Origin: Trinickia dinghuensis
Lineage (GTDB): Bacteria; Pseudomonadota; Gammaproteobacteria; Burkholderiales; Burkholderiaceae
DNA length: 64,000 bases
Direction of reading: 5' to 3'
NCBI RefSeq assembly: GCF_003367175.1
Contig: NZ_QRGA01000001.1
Location: 434,001-498,000, forward strand
Numbering within the stretch: position 1 is the first letter of the stretch; every line of letters starts with the position of its first letter. The notes beneath the pieces were generated by a model, which did not search any database, had not been told where the DNA came from, and was given only the letters and a program-made list of their open reading frames with translations. The translations under genes and the position numbers were made by a program. Below, in pieces: positions 53,180 to 61,037 of this stretch.

Positions 53180-54295
53180 ATGCTCGCAGTGTCAGAGCCG
53201 GACAGCAACAGCAGCACCCTCGAACCACCCGCGACCGCACCCGTGCGCGATCTGCGCCGTGTACCGATCCATGCCGATCACTGGTATCCGCTGGCTTGGT
53301 CGAAGGAGGTCAAGCGGGGCAGGACCCTTGGGGTGCACTTCGCCGGCGACCCAATTGTCCTGGCACGTTCCGAATCGGGCACCGTATTCGCGCTGGAAGA
53401 TCGTTGCGCGCATCGCCAGGTGCCGCTGCATGCGGGCGTGGTGGACGGCGAGTCCATCCGGTGCGGGTATCACGGCTGGACTTACGACTGCACCGGCCGC
53501 TGCATCGATGTGCCCTACCTCGGGCGCGAACGCTTGCCCAACGGCGTGCGTTCCTATCCCTGCCGCGAGATGTACGGTTTGATCTTCGTTTTTCCCGGCG
53601 ACGCGGCACTTGCCGAAGAGCGGCCGCTGCCTGACCTGCCGTCCGTGGAGGACAAGGCGTACAAAACGCGCCGCTTCGGACGCGAGGTCAAGTGCCACTA
53701 CTCCTTCATGCACGAGAACCTGATGGACATGAACCATCAGTTCCTGCATCGGCGGCAGATGGGGCAAATGCGTGCGCGTTCGCTGGGCCGCCGGCGCGGT
53801 GAGGATTGGGTGGAAGTGGACTACACGTTCGCGCGCATGGAAGGCAAACAGCCTGTGGGCGAGGCGCTGGTGTTCGGCGCCAGCAAGAAGGACGGCGACC
53901 AGGACCACAAGGACGTGATGACGGTACGCACCGGCTATCCGTACCAAACCCTTCGGATCCTCTCGAGCGACGGCACGTTGGTGATGGATCTGTGGATCGT
54001 CTACGTGCCGCTGGATGCGGCACAGCGCACCAACCGCACGTTCGGCCTGCTTTCGATCCGCAGGCCCGGTATTCCGTTCGCGCTGGACTTGGCGTGGCCG
54101 CTGCTGGTCTGGTTCACCGAACGCATCTTCAAGGAAGACCGCTGGATCGTCGAGCAGGAGCAAGAGGCTCACGACAAACAGGGCGCCGACTGGAACCACG
54201 AAGTGTTTCCGGTCATCAATGAGTTGCGGGACCTGCTGCGCAACTGCGGCGGCCGCACCGTGATCCCGATCCACAAGGCGGGCGGTACGGCCTGA
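53180..54295 (+). CDS. Rieske [2Fe-2S] oxygenase, orphan
   Basis: Oxygenase of 371 residues. Rieske ligands are C76/H78 (CAHRQ) and C95/H98 (CGYHG); the mononuclear iron site is in ENLMDMNHQFLH (Asp and two His). It resembles the PaO/vanillate-demethylase-type single-component group. No reductase or ferredoxin gene is adjacent, so electrons must come from a partner elsewhere; the rubredoxin pair at 3.9-5.3 kb is one speculative candidate. ATG 53180 has AAGGAG upstream; the extra frame before it has no ribosome-binding site. Substrate unknown. Confidence 0.87.
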   Translation: MLAVSEPDSNSSTLEPPATAPVRDLRRVPIHADHWYPLAWSKEVKRGRTLGVHFAGDPIVLARSESGTVFALEDRCAHRQVPLHAGVVDGESIRCGYHGWTYDCTGRCIDVPYLGRERLPNGVRSYPCREMYGLIFVFPGDAALAEERPLPDLPSVEDKAYKTRRFGREVKCHYSFMHENLMDMNHQFLHRRQMGQMRARSLGRRRGEDWVEVDYTFARMEGKQPVGEALVFGASKKDGDQDHKDVMTVRTGYPYQTLRILSSDGTLVMDLWIVYVPLDAAQRTNRTFGLLSIRRPGIPFALDLAWPLLVWFTERIFKEDRWIVEQEQEAHDKQGADWNHEVFPVINELRDLLRNCGGRTVIPIHKAGGTA

Positions 54296-54304
54296 TGGCC
54301 CCGG

Positions 54305-55528
54305 CTATTTCCCGTTCAAGCCCTGGTCCGATCCCACGCCGGTCACGAAGTCCCAGCCTGGGCCCGCTCGGTTGCTGCCGGCCTTGCCGGACGTGATGTC
54401 CCGGAAGTCCAGCGCGTTGCCGAGGTTACCGTAGATCGTGGTGAGTTCGCTGGTGCTGCTCGGATGAAACTTCCCGGCGGAATTGACGATCCCGGCAAGC
54501 GAAGGTGAGGCGACACTGGTGCCGCCGAACACCATCCAGCCGCTGTAACCCTGGCACGACGTGGTGTCGTATACGGACACGCCGGAATTCGGATCGGCGT
54601 CGAACGAGAAATCCGGCGCACCGCGCCGAGTGCCGACGATCCTGGAGATAGCTTTTTGCCAAGCGGGGCGGGGCTCGTATTTGCTGGCGCCGCCGCCGCT
54701 GCCGCTCCAGCCCGTTTCGCTCAGGAATTGGCCCGTTGTGCTGCGGTTGATCGTGGTGCCGCCCGCCGATACGACGTCGGGCGAAACGCTCGGATAGATG
54801 TTCACGCCGCCGGTGTCGCCGGCGGAGGCGAAGAACACGACGGTCGCGCCCGTGGGGTTGAAGTGACTGTCGTAGAACGATTCGGATGCGAACTCGCTGC
54901 CACCCCAACTCATCGACACCTCGCCACCCGCGCCGCTCTGCTTGATCGTGTTGACCGCTACGTCGACAGCCGCGAACAGGTCGCTGAAGCTGCTGCTCGC
55001 GGCCTCGACCAGCACGATATTGGCGTGCGGCGCCATCGCGTGCGCCCATTCGATGTCCAGTGCAGCCTCTTGGCCCCAGCCGCAATTCAACTGCGGCTGG
55101 CTGCCGCTCGCGTAAATTCTCTGGAAGTTGAAGCACTGCGCGGCGCCCGAACTGCAGGTCTGAGGCAGGCCGAAAGTACTGGAGAACGTGTTCAGATCGC
55201 TTTCCGCCGTGGGGTAGTCATAGGCATCGACGAGAACGATCGTGCCGCTTCCCGTTCCTGACGTGGACGGATCCGGCAGGGCGTAGACCTGGGTTGTGAT
55301 GGAATGCGGCGTTTCGCCGGACGGCGCGGTGCCGACACTTTGCGCCTTGTCGTGCAGCAAGACGAGATGATTGGTGTGAGCTTTGCGGCCAACGTCGCCG
55401 GGATGCTCGACGGTCGAGTCGGGGATGAGGACCGTGCCGGAAGCGGGCGGATCCGCCCAGGCGGATGGGCCGCACAATGCTGCGGTCAAAAGCATTGGGG
55501 CACAGGCGTACGATACGGGTCGTTTCAT
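54305..55528 (-). CDS. S53 family (sedolisin-type) serine peptidase without a full pro-domain
   Basis: Secreted peptidase of 407 residues; signal peptide ends near AWA-26. The Ser-Glu-Asp triad is complete: E154 and D158 (QEAALDIEWAHAMAP), oxyanion Asp D238 (SAGDTGG) and nucleophile S338 (GGTSVASPS). Family members usually carry a pro-domain of about 170-190 residues; here at most some 60 residues separate the signal peptide from the catalytic domain. Cys124/132 and Cys149/325 could form disulfides. ATG 55528 has AAGGAG 8 bases upstream. It is flanked by a decayed toxin-antitoxin locus. Confidence 0.87.
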   Translation of the reverse strand: MKRPVSYACAPMLLTAALCGPSAWADPPASGTVLIPDSTVEHPGDVGRKAHTNHLVLLHDKAQSVGTAPSGETPHSITTQVYALPDPSTSGTGSGTIVLVDAYDYPTAESDLNTFSSTFGLPQTCSSGAAQCFNFQRIYASGSQPQLNCGWGQEAALDIEWAHAMAPHANIVLVEAASSSFSDLFAAVDVAVNTIKQSGAGGEVSMSWGGSEFASESFYDSHFNPTGATVVFFASAGDTGGVNIYPSVSPDVVSAGGTTINRSTTGQFLSETGWSGSGGGASKYEPRPAWQKAISRIVGTRRGAPDFSFDADPNSGVSVYDTTSCQGYSGWMVFGGTSVASPSLAGIVNSAGKFHPSSTSELTTIYGNLGNALDFRDITSGKAGSNRAGPGWDFVTGVGSDQGLNGK

Positions 55529-55566
55529 CACGGTCGCTCCTTCCTCGCAGGAATGTCGCGTACACG

Positions 55567-55782
55567 CTAGTCGAGGTATCGAACTCGTTCTGTTGGCTGG
55601 GAAACGCTCATGGGCGAGGAGGCAACCCTTTCTTGCCGGGGATTGAACTCCGGTGCTTTTTCGATGCATAGGTCGTCGTACTCACGCATCATCTTCTTGT
55701 CGATGATCTTCACACGATGCAAGCCAGAAGCTGCGTTGTACATCGCTTCCGATACATCGCTTCTGAAACGGGTCTTAGCCAT
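55567..55782 (-). pseudogene. Truncated HigA/XRE-type antitoxin remnant
   Basis: A 71-residue frame whose first 50 residues (MAKTRFRSDVSEAMYNAAS, IIDKKMMREYDDLC) look like the N-terminus of the XRE antitoxins that pair with PF06296 RelE-type toxins. After FNPRQ the expected helix-turn-helix is damaged: a scrap reading SVSQPT..RYLD remains, then the frame stops beside the S53 gene's leader. GGAG stands 7 bases before the ATG. It overlaps the toxin remnant by 8 bases. Without its DNA-binding half it should not work as a repressor. Confidence 0.6.
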
Positions 55783-55984
55783 CGCAAATCTCCATCAGTT
55801 CCCCCAGCGCCAGCATCCTTTCGATGTCGGGGTTCTTTGCCTTACCGAAATCACGAGCAAGCTCCTTGAAATCGCGTAGCACGCGATTCTGTACGCTGTG
55901 CGCAAGATCGTCGCAACAGGTAGTTCGTTTCAGGCATAGTATTGCGGCACTCGCGGCGAAGCCGCCTGCGATCGCATAGGCCAA
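55775..55984 (-). pseudogene. 5'-truncated RelE/HigB2-type toxin remnant
   Basis: Only the C-terminal part resembles the PF06296 RelE toxins (RDFKELARDFGKAKNPDIERM followed by LALGELMEICDG), where the same helices end the protein and the antitoxin gene follows. The first 25 residues of the frame (IAGGFAASAAILCLKRTTCC) have no such likeness and replace the toxin's RNase core. It overlaps the antitoxin remnant by 8 bases in the usual toxin-first order. Taken as debris of a decayed module. Confidence 0.55.
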
Positions 55985-56032
55985 AATTCATCGAAACCCA
56001 TCGAACCCATTGCTCGATAACTGGAGGTAAGC

Positions 56033-56326
56033 GTGGTACTGGAAATGGCTCACATCGAAGTGCTCCCCGGAACGAACGAAGCATTCGAATCGAAAGTGAA
56101 AGAAGCACTCCCCTTGTTCGCACGCGCGAAAGGGTGCGGCGGTGCCCAATTGCATCGGATCGTCGAACATGAGGCCCGCTACGTCCTGATCGTTCGGTGG
56201 GAGACCGTCGAAGATCACATGGTCCACTTCCGGGAATCGGACGATTTTCAAGTGTGGCGCGGCTTGGTTGGCTCGTTTTTCGCCAAGCCTCCCGAGGTCG
56301 TTCATACCGAAGTGCGGGTGGAGTAA
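56033..56326 (+). CDS. ABM-domain (antibiotic biosynthesis monooxygenase-like) protein
   Basis: Small ferredoxin-fold alpha/beta-barrel protein of 97 residues, read from the pattern IEVLPGTNEAFESKVKEALPLF then YVLIVRWETVEDHMVHFRESDDFQVW. Members act as cofactor-free monooxygenases, heme-degrading enzymes or unknown small-molecule binders. The start is GTG 56033 with GGAGG 5 bases upstream; ATG 56045 is possible. It stands alone between the toxin-antitoxin remnant and dctA. Confidence 0.85.
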   Translation: MVLEMAHIEVLPGTNEAFESKVKEALPLFARAKGCGGAQLHRIVEHEARYVLIVRWETVEDHMVHFRESDDFQVWRGLVGSFFAKPPEVVHTEVRVE

Positions 56327-56361
56327 GCGCCTCGCGCCTCGCCCGATGAAATGCGGGCATC

Positions 56362-57723
56362 TCACCGGGCGGGTACGTCCCGCCCGATCATATCGGATGC
56401 GATGCTCGGCACCGGTGAACTCTGCGATCGAACTCCCGCCCCTTCGTTCTCGCCTTCCCCGTCGATCCGATAGAGTGCCGAGCGCATTTTCATCGGATCG
56501 TAGGCGTGCTCCCACTTCGCCACGACGACCGCGGCAACCGCATTGCCGATGATCGACGTCACGGCGCGCGCTTCGCCCATGAACCGGTCGATGCCGACGA
56601 GCAGCGCAATGGCACTGAGCGGCAGCACATGAACGCTCGACAACGTGGCGGCGAGCGCGACGAATCCGCCGCCCGGCACGCCGCTCATGCCCTTGGACGT
56701 AAACAACCCCATCAGAAGAATCGTCAATTCTTGCCCCAGCGTCAGCGGCGTATTCGTCGCCTGGGAAATGAAGATGACGGCCATCGTCAGATAGATGCAT
56801 ACGCCGTCGAGATTGAATGCGTAGCCGGTCGGAACGACCAAACCGACGACAGACTTCTCGCATCCCATCCGCTCGAGTTTCTCGAGCAACCGAGGCAGCG
56901 CGGGCTCCGCGCTTGCGGTGCCAAGCGTAATCAGCAGCTCCGTCCTCAGGTAGCCGAGAAACCGGAACACGTTGATGCCGCAAAGCTTCAACACCGCTCC
57001 AAGTGCGACGAAGACGAACAGAATGCACGTGATGTAGAACGCGAGCATGAGATGGCCGAGCGCGAGCAGGCTGCCGAGTCCGTACTTCGCCACCGTAAAA
57101 GCAATCGCGCCGAACGCGCCCACCGGCGCGAACTTCATCACATACCCGATCACGCCGAACATCGTATGCAGAAATTGATCGACGATGCTCACGAGAAGCG
57201 ATGCGCGCTCGCCTGCATGAGCCAGTGCCAGACCGAACAACACGGCGATGAGCACGACCGGAAGAATATCGCCGTGCACGAATGCGCCGACAAAGCTCTC
57301 CGGGATAAGGTGCATGAAAAATTGACTGAGCGACTGCTCCTGCGCCACCTTGGCATAGCCCGCCACGGCCGATAGGTTCAGCGAATGCGGGTCGACGTTC
57401 ATCCCGCGCCCCGGATTGATGAGATGCGCGACGATCAGACCGATCGCGAGCGCCGCCGTCGTGACGACTTCGAAGTAGATCATGGCCTTGAGGCCGACCC
57501 GCCCAACGGCTTTGATATCGCCCATCTTGGCGATGCCGGTCACGACCGTTGCGAAAACGATCGGCGCGACGAGCATCTTCACGAGCTTGATGAAGGCATC
57601 GCCGAGTACCTTCATATCCGTTCCGTGCGAAGGCTGGAGCGCGCCGAACGCGATTCCGAGCAACATACCGATCAGAACTTGGACATAGAGCGGCTTAATG
57701 GCCTTTCGTATCGAGATCCGCAC
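56362..57723 (-). CDS. dctA: C4-dicarboxylate transporter DctA
   Basis: Proton/sodium-coupled dicarboxylate symporter of 453 residues from the DAACS family (succinate, fumarate, malate). It contains the re-entrant loop motifs LGTASAEPALPRLL and FTSKGMSGVPGGGF, and the substrate-binding PTGYAFNLDG and GIDRFMGEARA. The serine-rich LGTSSSES of typical DctA reads GTASAEP here, a slight variation. The C-terminus ends in a GGGCGGG-type hairpin (56366-56386). It is the first gene on the minus strand after the racemase gene (69 bp), so the two may be co-transcribed. Confidence 0.9.
   Translation of the reverse strand: MRISIRKAIKPLYVQVLIGMLLGIAFGALQPSHGTDMKVLGDAFIKLVKMLVAPIVFATVVTGIAKMGDIKAVGRVGLKAMIYFEVVTTAALAIGLIVAHLINPGRGMNVDPHSLNLSAVAGYAKVAQEQSLSQFFMHLIPESFVGAFVHGDILPVVLIAVLFGLALAHAGERASLLVSIVDQFLHTMFGVIGYVMKFAPVGAFGAIAFTVAKYGLGSLLALGHLMLAFYITCILFVFVALGAVLKLCGINVFRFLGYLRTELLITLGTASAEPALPRLLEKLERMGCEKSVVGLVVPTGYAFNLDGVCIYLTMAVIFISQATNTPLTLGQELTILLMGLFTSKGMSGVPGGGFVALAATLSSVHVLPLSAIALLVGIDRFMGEARAVTSIIGNAVAAVVVAKWEHAYDPMKMRSALYRIDGEGENEGAGVRSQSSPVPSIASDMIGRDVPAR
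56366..56386 (-). terminator. Stem-loop at the 3' end of dctA
   Basis: CGGGCGGG / CCCGCCCG, perfect 8-bp stem with a 5-base loop, covers the last codons of dctA. No U tract follows; it may simply reflect G+C-rich codons. Confidence 0.3.
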
Positions 57724-57792
57724 GACTGTCTCCTTCGTGTGCGTTGTATGGGTGTATTCGCGGCGTCGCCGCGCCCGCCGAGCGTCTCGTGC

Positions 57793-58455
57793 TCAGGCCG
57801 CGAGGCGCGACTTCAATTTTTGGACTGCGCTGTCGGGTGTCGTCAGAACGGGCTTGGCAACGCGCTTCTCGACCTCGGTGCGAGCGCTCGTCATCGAAAA
57901 CTGCGCGAAGCACAACACGTCGCCGCCGCGCTGCTTCGAACAGGCCTCCGCGACCAAGCGATCGTGAAGCGCTTCGTCCCCACGACGCAGTGCGTCTATC
58001 GCGCCAGGCACGAAACATCTGTCGACGACGATCGCGCGCTTCAACTGGTGGGCCCGTTCATGAAACTCTTGCTCGATCGGCGCAAGCGCCGGCTCGAACG
58101 TAGCGACCAGGCAGATCCTGTCGCCGAGCGCCAACGCTTCGTCGATCATCGCTTCGTTCGGCTTCAAGACCGGAACGCGGAATTGTTCCCGCGCGACTTC
58201 GATGGCGGGGCCGAACGCCGAGCAGGTGAACAACACACCGCCCGCGCCGGCATCGACGACGTAGCGTGCCAGGGACGCCACTCGCGGCGTCATTGCCTCG
58301 ATCCGACCGCCCGCCGCCGCGAGGTCGGCGGTCAGCGACTCGTCGAGCACGTGATGAAGCATCGCTTCGGGCCAAAGCCGCGCGAAGCTCTCCGCGATAG
58401 GCGCCATCGCAAGCGCGGTGGCATGGATAAGACCGATGCGAGGACGACCCGACAT
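57793..58455 (-). CDS. Asp/Glu/hydantoin racemase-family enzyme
   Basis: Protein of 220 residues with the two-domain racemase fold and both candidate catalytic cysteines: C78 in LFTCSAFGPA and C182 in DVLCFAQFSM. The family includes Asp/Glu and hydantoin racemases, maleate isomerase and arylmalonate decarboxylase; the pattern here does not choose between them. It lies next to dctA and divergent from a GntR gene, with a 25-bp operator (58474-58498) in its promoter. A role converting a dicarboxylic acid is inference. Confidence 0.8.
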   Translation of the reverse strand: MSGRPRIGLIHATALAMAPIAESFARLWPEAMLHHVLDESLTADLAAAGGRIEAMTPRVASLARYVVDAGAGGVLFTCSAFGPAIEVAREQFRVPVLKPNEAMIDEALALGDRICLVATFEPALAPIEQEFHERAHQLKRAIVVDRCFVPGAIDALRRGDEALHDRLVAEACSKQRGGDVLCFAQFSMTSARTEVEKRVAKPVLTTPDSAVQKLKSRLAA

Positions 58456-58473
58456 GAACGGCGCAACTCCAAA

Positions 58474-58498
58474 TTGTATTTAATCGCAATATAGTACA
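58474..58498. promoter_or_regulatory. GntR-regulon operator A
   Basis: 25-bp site beginning TTGTAT and ending TATAGTACA, one of four alike in the last 6 kb (arms TTGTA / GTACA, constant G at position 13). It lies 18 bp before the racemase start codon and 76 bp before the GntR gene, in position to control one or both. Confidence 0.65.
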
Positions 58499-58574
58499 TT
58501 TTTGCACGGAACAACGCCCGGGAAGACCCGAATCCGGGCGCTTCGCCGCAGCGCGCAGTCAGAGGAAGCGCGCC

Positions 58575-59585
58575 ATGTCGGGAGCGTCCTTCCTTCGGGC
58601 ACAGGACAATCCTTGGCACCAAGCTTCGGTTAGACTGTCGAGCATCATGAAAAGCGAGACAACAGGCGCGCTGGCCGACCAGGTCGCCGCCAAAATCATC
58701 GATATCGCGCGCACGCGTTCGCTGCCCGCCGGGGAGCATCTGCGCGAAGAGGCGCTGGCCGCCGAGCTTGGCCTGTCGCGCTCGCCGATTCGCCGGGGGC
58801 TGGCACTGCTCGCCCAGCACGGACTGGTCGTCAAAGAGCCGAACCGGGGCATTTTTCTCGCGGTCGATGCACATGGCATCGACATCGCGAAACTGCCGTT
58901 CGGCGTCGACCCGCACGAGGACCTCTATCTGCGTGTCTCGGACGAATGCCTCAGCGGCGAGATACCGGAGGAGTTCTACGAAGCCGAGCTGCTGCGGCGG
59001 CTGGACGTCCCGCGCGGGCAATTGCTGAAGGTGCTGACCCGGCTTGCCAATGAAGGCATGATCTCGCGCAAACCGGGACAGGGCTGGCGTATCAATCCGT
59101 TCCTGCACGATCGCGAGGCGCACATCCAAAGCTATCGCTTCCGGATGGCCATCGAACCCGCAGCACTGCTGGAGCCCACGTTCCGCATCGACAAGGCCGG
59201 CTTCGCGAAAGCCCGCAAAATCCAGACGGACATGCTCGAGGGCGACATCTTCAAGCTGCCGCGCTCGACGTTGTTCAAGAACGGGTCCGATTTCCACGAG
59301 ATGCTCGTGCGCTGTTCGGGCAACCGCTTTTTCATCGAAGCACTCGAGCGCCAGAATCAGCTGCGCAGATTCATGGAATACAAGGCCGCAACGGACCGGA
59401 CGCGCCTGATCCGGCAGTGCCAAGAACATCTCGAGATGCTCGATCTCATCGAGAGCGGAAGCCGCGATCACGCGGCCGCGTTCATGCGCAAGCACCTCGA
59501 CGTCGTCAGCAAGATCAAGGCGCGCGCCGAAGAAAAGGAAGCGCAGGAAGCCGCTGCGCGCACGGCCCCGGAAGCGCACCTCTAG
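58575..59585 (+). CDS. GntR-type regulator with two tandem winged helices
   Basis: Regulator of 336 residues. Residues about 30-92 form a normal GntR winged HTH (EEALAAELGLSRSPIRRGL ... GIFL). A second complete winged helix follows at about 115-176 (AELLRRLDVPRGQLLKVLTRL ... GWRINP). An all-helical FCD-like effector domain (RFRMAIEPAALLEP ... AAFMRKHLDVV) ends the protein. The double reader head is unusual and fits the long 25-bp site repeated at the neighbouring promoters. ATG 58575 has GAGGAAG 8 bases upstream; ATG 58647 lacks one. Confidence 0.87.
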   Translation: MSGASFLRAQDNPWHQASVRLSSIMKSETTGALADQVAAKIIDIARTRSLPAGEHLREEALAAELGLSRSPIRRGLALLAQHGLVVKEPNRGIFLAVDAHGIDIAKLPFGVDPHEDLYLRVSDECLSGEIPEEFYEAELLRRLDVPRGQLLKVLTRLANEGMISRKPGQGWRINPFLHDREAHIQSYRFRMAIEPAALLEPTFRIDKAGFAKARKIQTDMLEGDIFKLPRSTLFKNGSDFHEMLVRCSGNRFFIEALERQNQLRRFMEYKAATDRTRLIRQCQEHLEMLDLIESGSRDHAAAFMRKHLDVVSKIKARAEEKEAQEAAARTAPEAHL

Positions 59586-59753
59586 CCCGACTCTCAATAG
59601 CCTGACATCCTATCGTCAGGGGCCGGCCCGACAGCGGCTCTCTGACGATTTGCCCCCCCCGCGTCTTTCGCGCGCCCACAACCCACCCTATTTCGACGGC
59701 ATCCCGAAAGTCGGGTATACGCGGGTGCCAAGCACATACATCTTCGTCGTAAA

Positions 59754-59778
59754 TTGTATCTTGTTGATATAAAGTACA
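59754..59778 (+). promoter_or_regulatory. GntR-regulon operator B
   Basis: Second copy of the 25-bp motif (TTGTAT at one end, ATAAAGTACA at the other), 151 bp before the porin start codon. Confidence 0.65.
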
Positions 59779-59876
59779 TTATGAGATTGAGGCAAAGACG
59801 GCTACGTGCCGGCAGATGAAACTTCGATGAAGTCCCTGCCTGCACGTCGAATCAGCCTCTCTTTCGCGATCTTCAT

Positions 59877-59901
59877 TGTTTTTTATATCAACATAGTACA
59901 A
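59877..59901 (-). promoter_or_regulatory. GntR-regulon operator C
   Basis: Third copy of the 25-bp motif, inverted relative to B; on the minus strand it begins TTGTACTATG. It shares TTGATATAAA in its core with site B. It ends 27 bp before the porin start codon, where a bound repressor would block transcription. Its far arm is the weakest of the four (AAACA for GTACA). Confidence 0.6.
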
Positions 59902-59928
59902 ATCACAACGACAAACGGAGACGTTTAG

Positions 59929-61023
59929 ATGAAGCAGTTAGTGATGGGGTTGAGCGCCGCGGCCGGATGCTTGTTGGCGACGAGCGCCTTTGCCCAAAGC
60001 AGTGTGACGCTGTACGGAATCATCGATGTGGGGGTTCAGTACGCGAGCAACGCCGGTGGGCATGCCCAAACGCAAGAAACGAGCGGCATGTTCAACGGCA
60101 ACCGATTCGGCTTGCGCGGCGACGAAGACCTGGGCAGCAACTGGCACGCTCTGTTCCAACTCGAGAACGGGTTCAACGGCAACAACGGCACATTCGGGCA
60201 GGGAACGAGTGCTTCCGGCTCGACGGCAGCCGTCACTCGGCTGTTCGGCCGCATGGCGTGGGTCGGGCTCAAATCGCCGTGGGCCACGTTGAGCTTGGGC
60301 CGTCAGTACGACTTCATGTACGACTTCGCGCCGATCGCGGTATCGAACTACGTCGGCTCGTTCATGCATCGTCCCGGAACCGCGAATGCGCTGCTCGGCA
60401 ACAACGGCAGCACGGCCGACCTCGACCGCGTCGGCGGTGCGCGCGTCGACAATTCGGCCAAACTCACGAGCACAGCCGTCGGGGGCTTCACGCTCGGCGC
60501 ACTCTATGGCTTCGGAGGCCAAGCCGGCGCGTTCTCCAACGGCACCACGCAGAGCTTCGGGCTCAAGTACCAACACGGCGGCCTGCTCGCGAACGCCGTC
60601 TGGACGAACCTGAAGGAAAGCAACGCGCTGAGCAGCTATCGCACGTATGGAGCCGGCGCACGCTATCAGTTCGGCCCGATGCGCGTGTCGGCGCTCTACA
60701 CGAATTCCACCTGGACCGCGACGGGCGACCGCGTCGATACGATCGAGTTCGGCGCGCAGTACCTGATCACGCCGGCATTCTCGGTTGCGGCGGGGTACTT
60801 CTACTCCAAGCCGAACGACGAAAAGAAGAACGTGATCCTGCAAGGCACGCGCAATCAAGTCGGCTTCACGACGACCTACTCGCTGTCGAAGGCGACGAGC
60901 GTCTACGCGACGGTCGACTACCAGCGCGCCAAGCACGGCTACACCGCGCAGATCTACACCCTCTCGCCGGCGAACACCGACCATCAAACGATGGTCGGCG
61001 TGGGCTTGCAGCACTTCTTCTGA
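59929..61023 (+). CDS. Gram-negative porin (OmpC-like)
   Basis: Outer-membrane trimeric porin of 364 residues. It has a signal peptide cut after AFA, then the typical Burkholderia porin start SSVTLYGIIDVGVQY. The constriction-loop region (WVGLKSPWATLSLGRQYDF) and the C-terminal strand ending in Phe (VGVGLQHFF) are also present. ATG 59929 follows GGAGACG. It is first in an operon with the MFS carrier 14 bp downstream, so it probably admits the same solute through the outer membrane. Confidence 0.93.
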   Translation: MKQLVMGLSAAAGCLLATSAFAQSSVTLYGIIDVGVQYASNAGGHAQTQETSGMFNGNRFGLRGDEDLGSNWHALFQLENGFNGNNGTFGQGTSASGSTAAVTRLFGRMAWVGLKSPWATLSLGRQYDFMYDFAPIAVSNYVGSFMHRPGTANALLGNNGSTADLDRVGGARVDNSAKLTSTAVGGFTLGALYGFGGQAGAFSNGTTQSFGLKYQHGGLLANAVWTNLKESNALSSYRTYGAGARYQFGPMRVSALYTNSTWTATGDRVDTIEFGAQYLITPAFSVAAGYFYSKPNDEKKNVILQGTRNQVGFTTTYSLSKATSVYATVDYQRAKHGYTAQIYTLSPANTDHQTMVGVGLQHFF

Positions 61024-61037
61024 TTCCGGAGCGGCCA

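Larger units (their letters stand above)
59586..59928. promoter_or_regulatory. 343-bp control region before the porin gene
   Basis: No gene is seen. The G+C-rich first half includes a run of eight C and a short CCTGAC/GTCAGG hairpin after the GntR stop. The A+T-rich second half holds two operators of the GntR motif (59754-59778 and 59877-59901, opposite orientations, 123 bp apart). A TATAAA near 59768 could be a -10 box, without a good -35. Confidence 0.6.
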
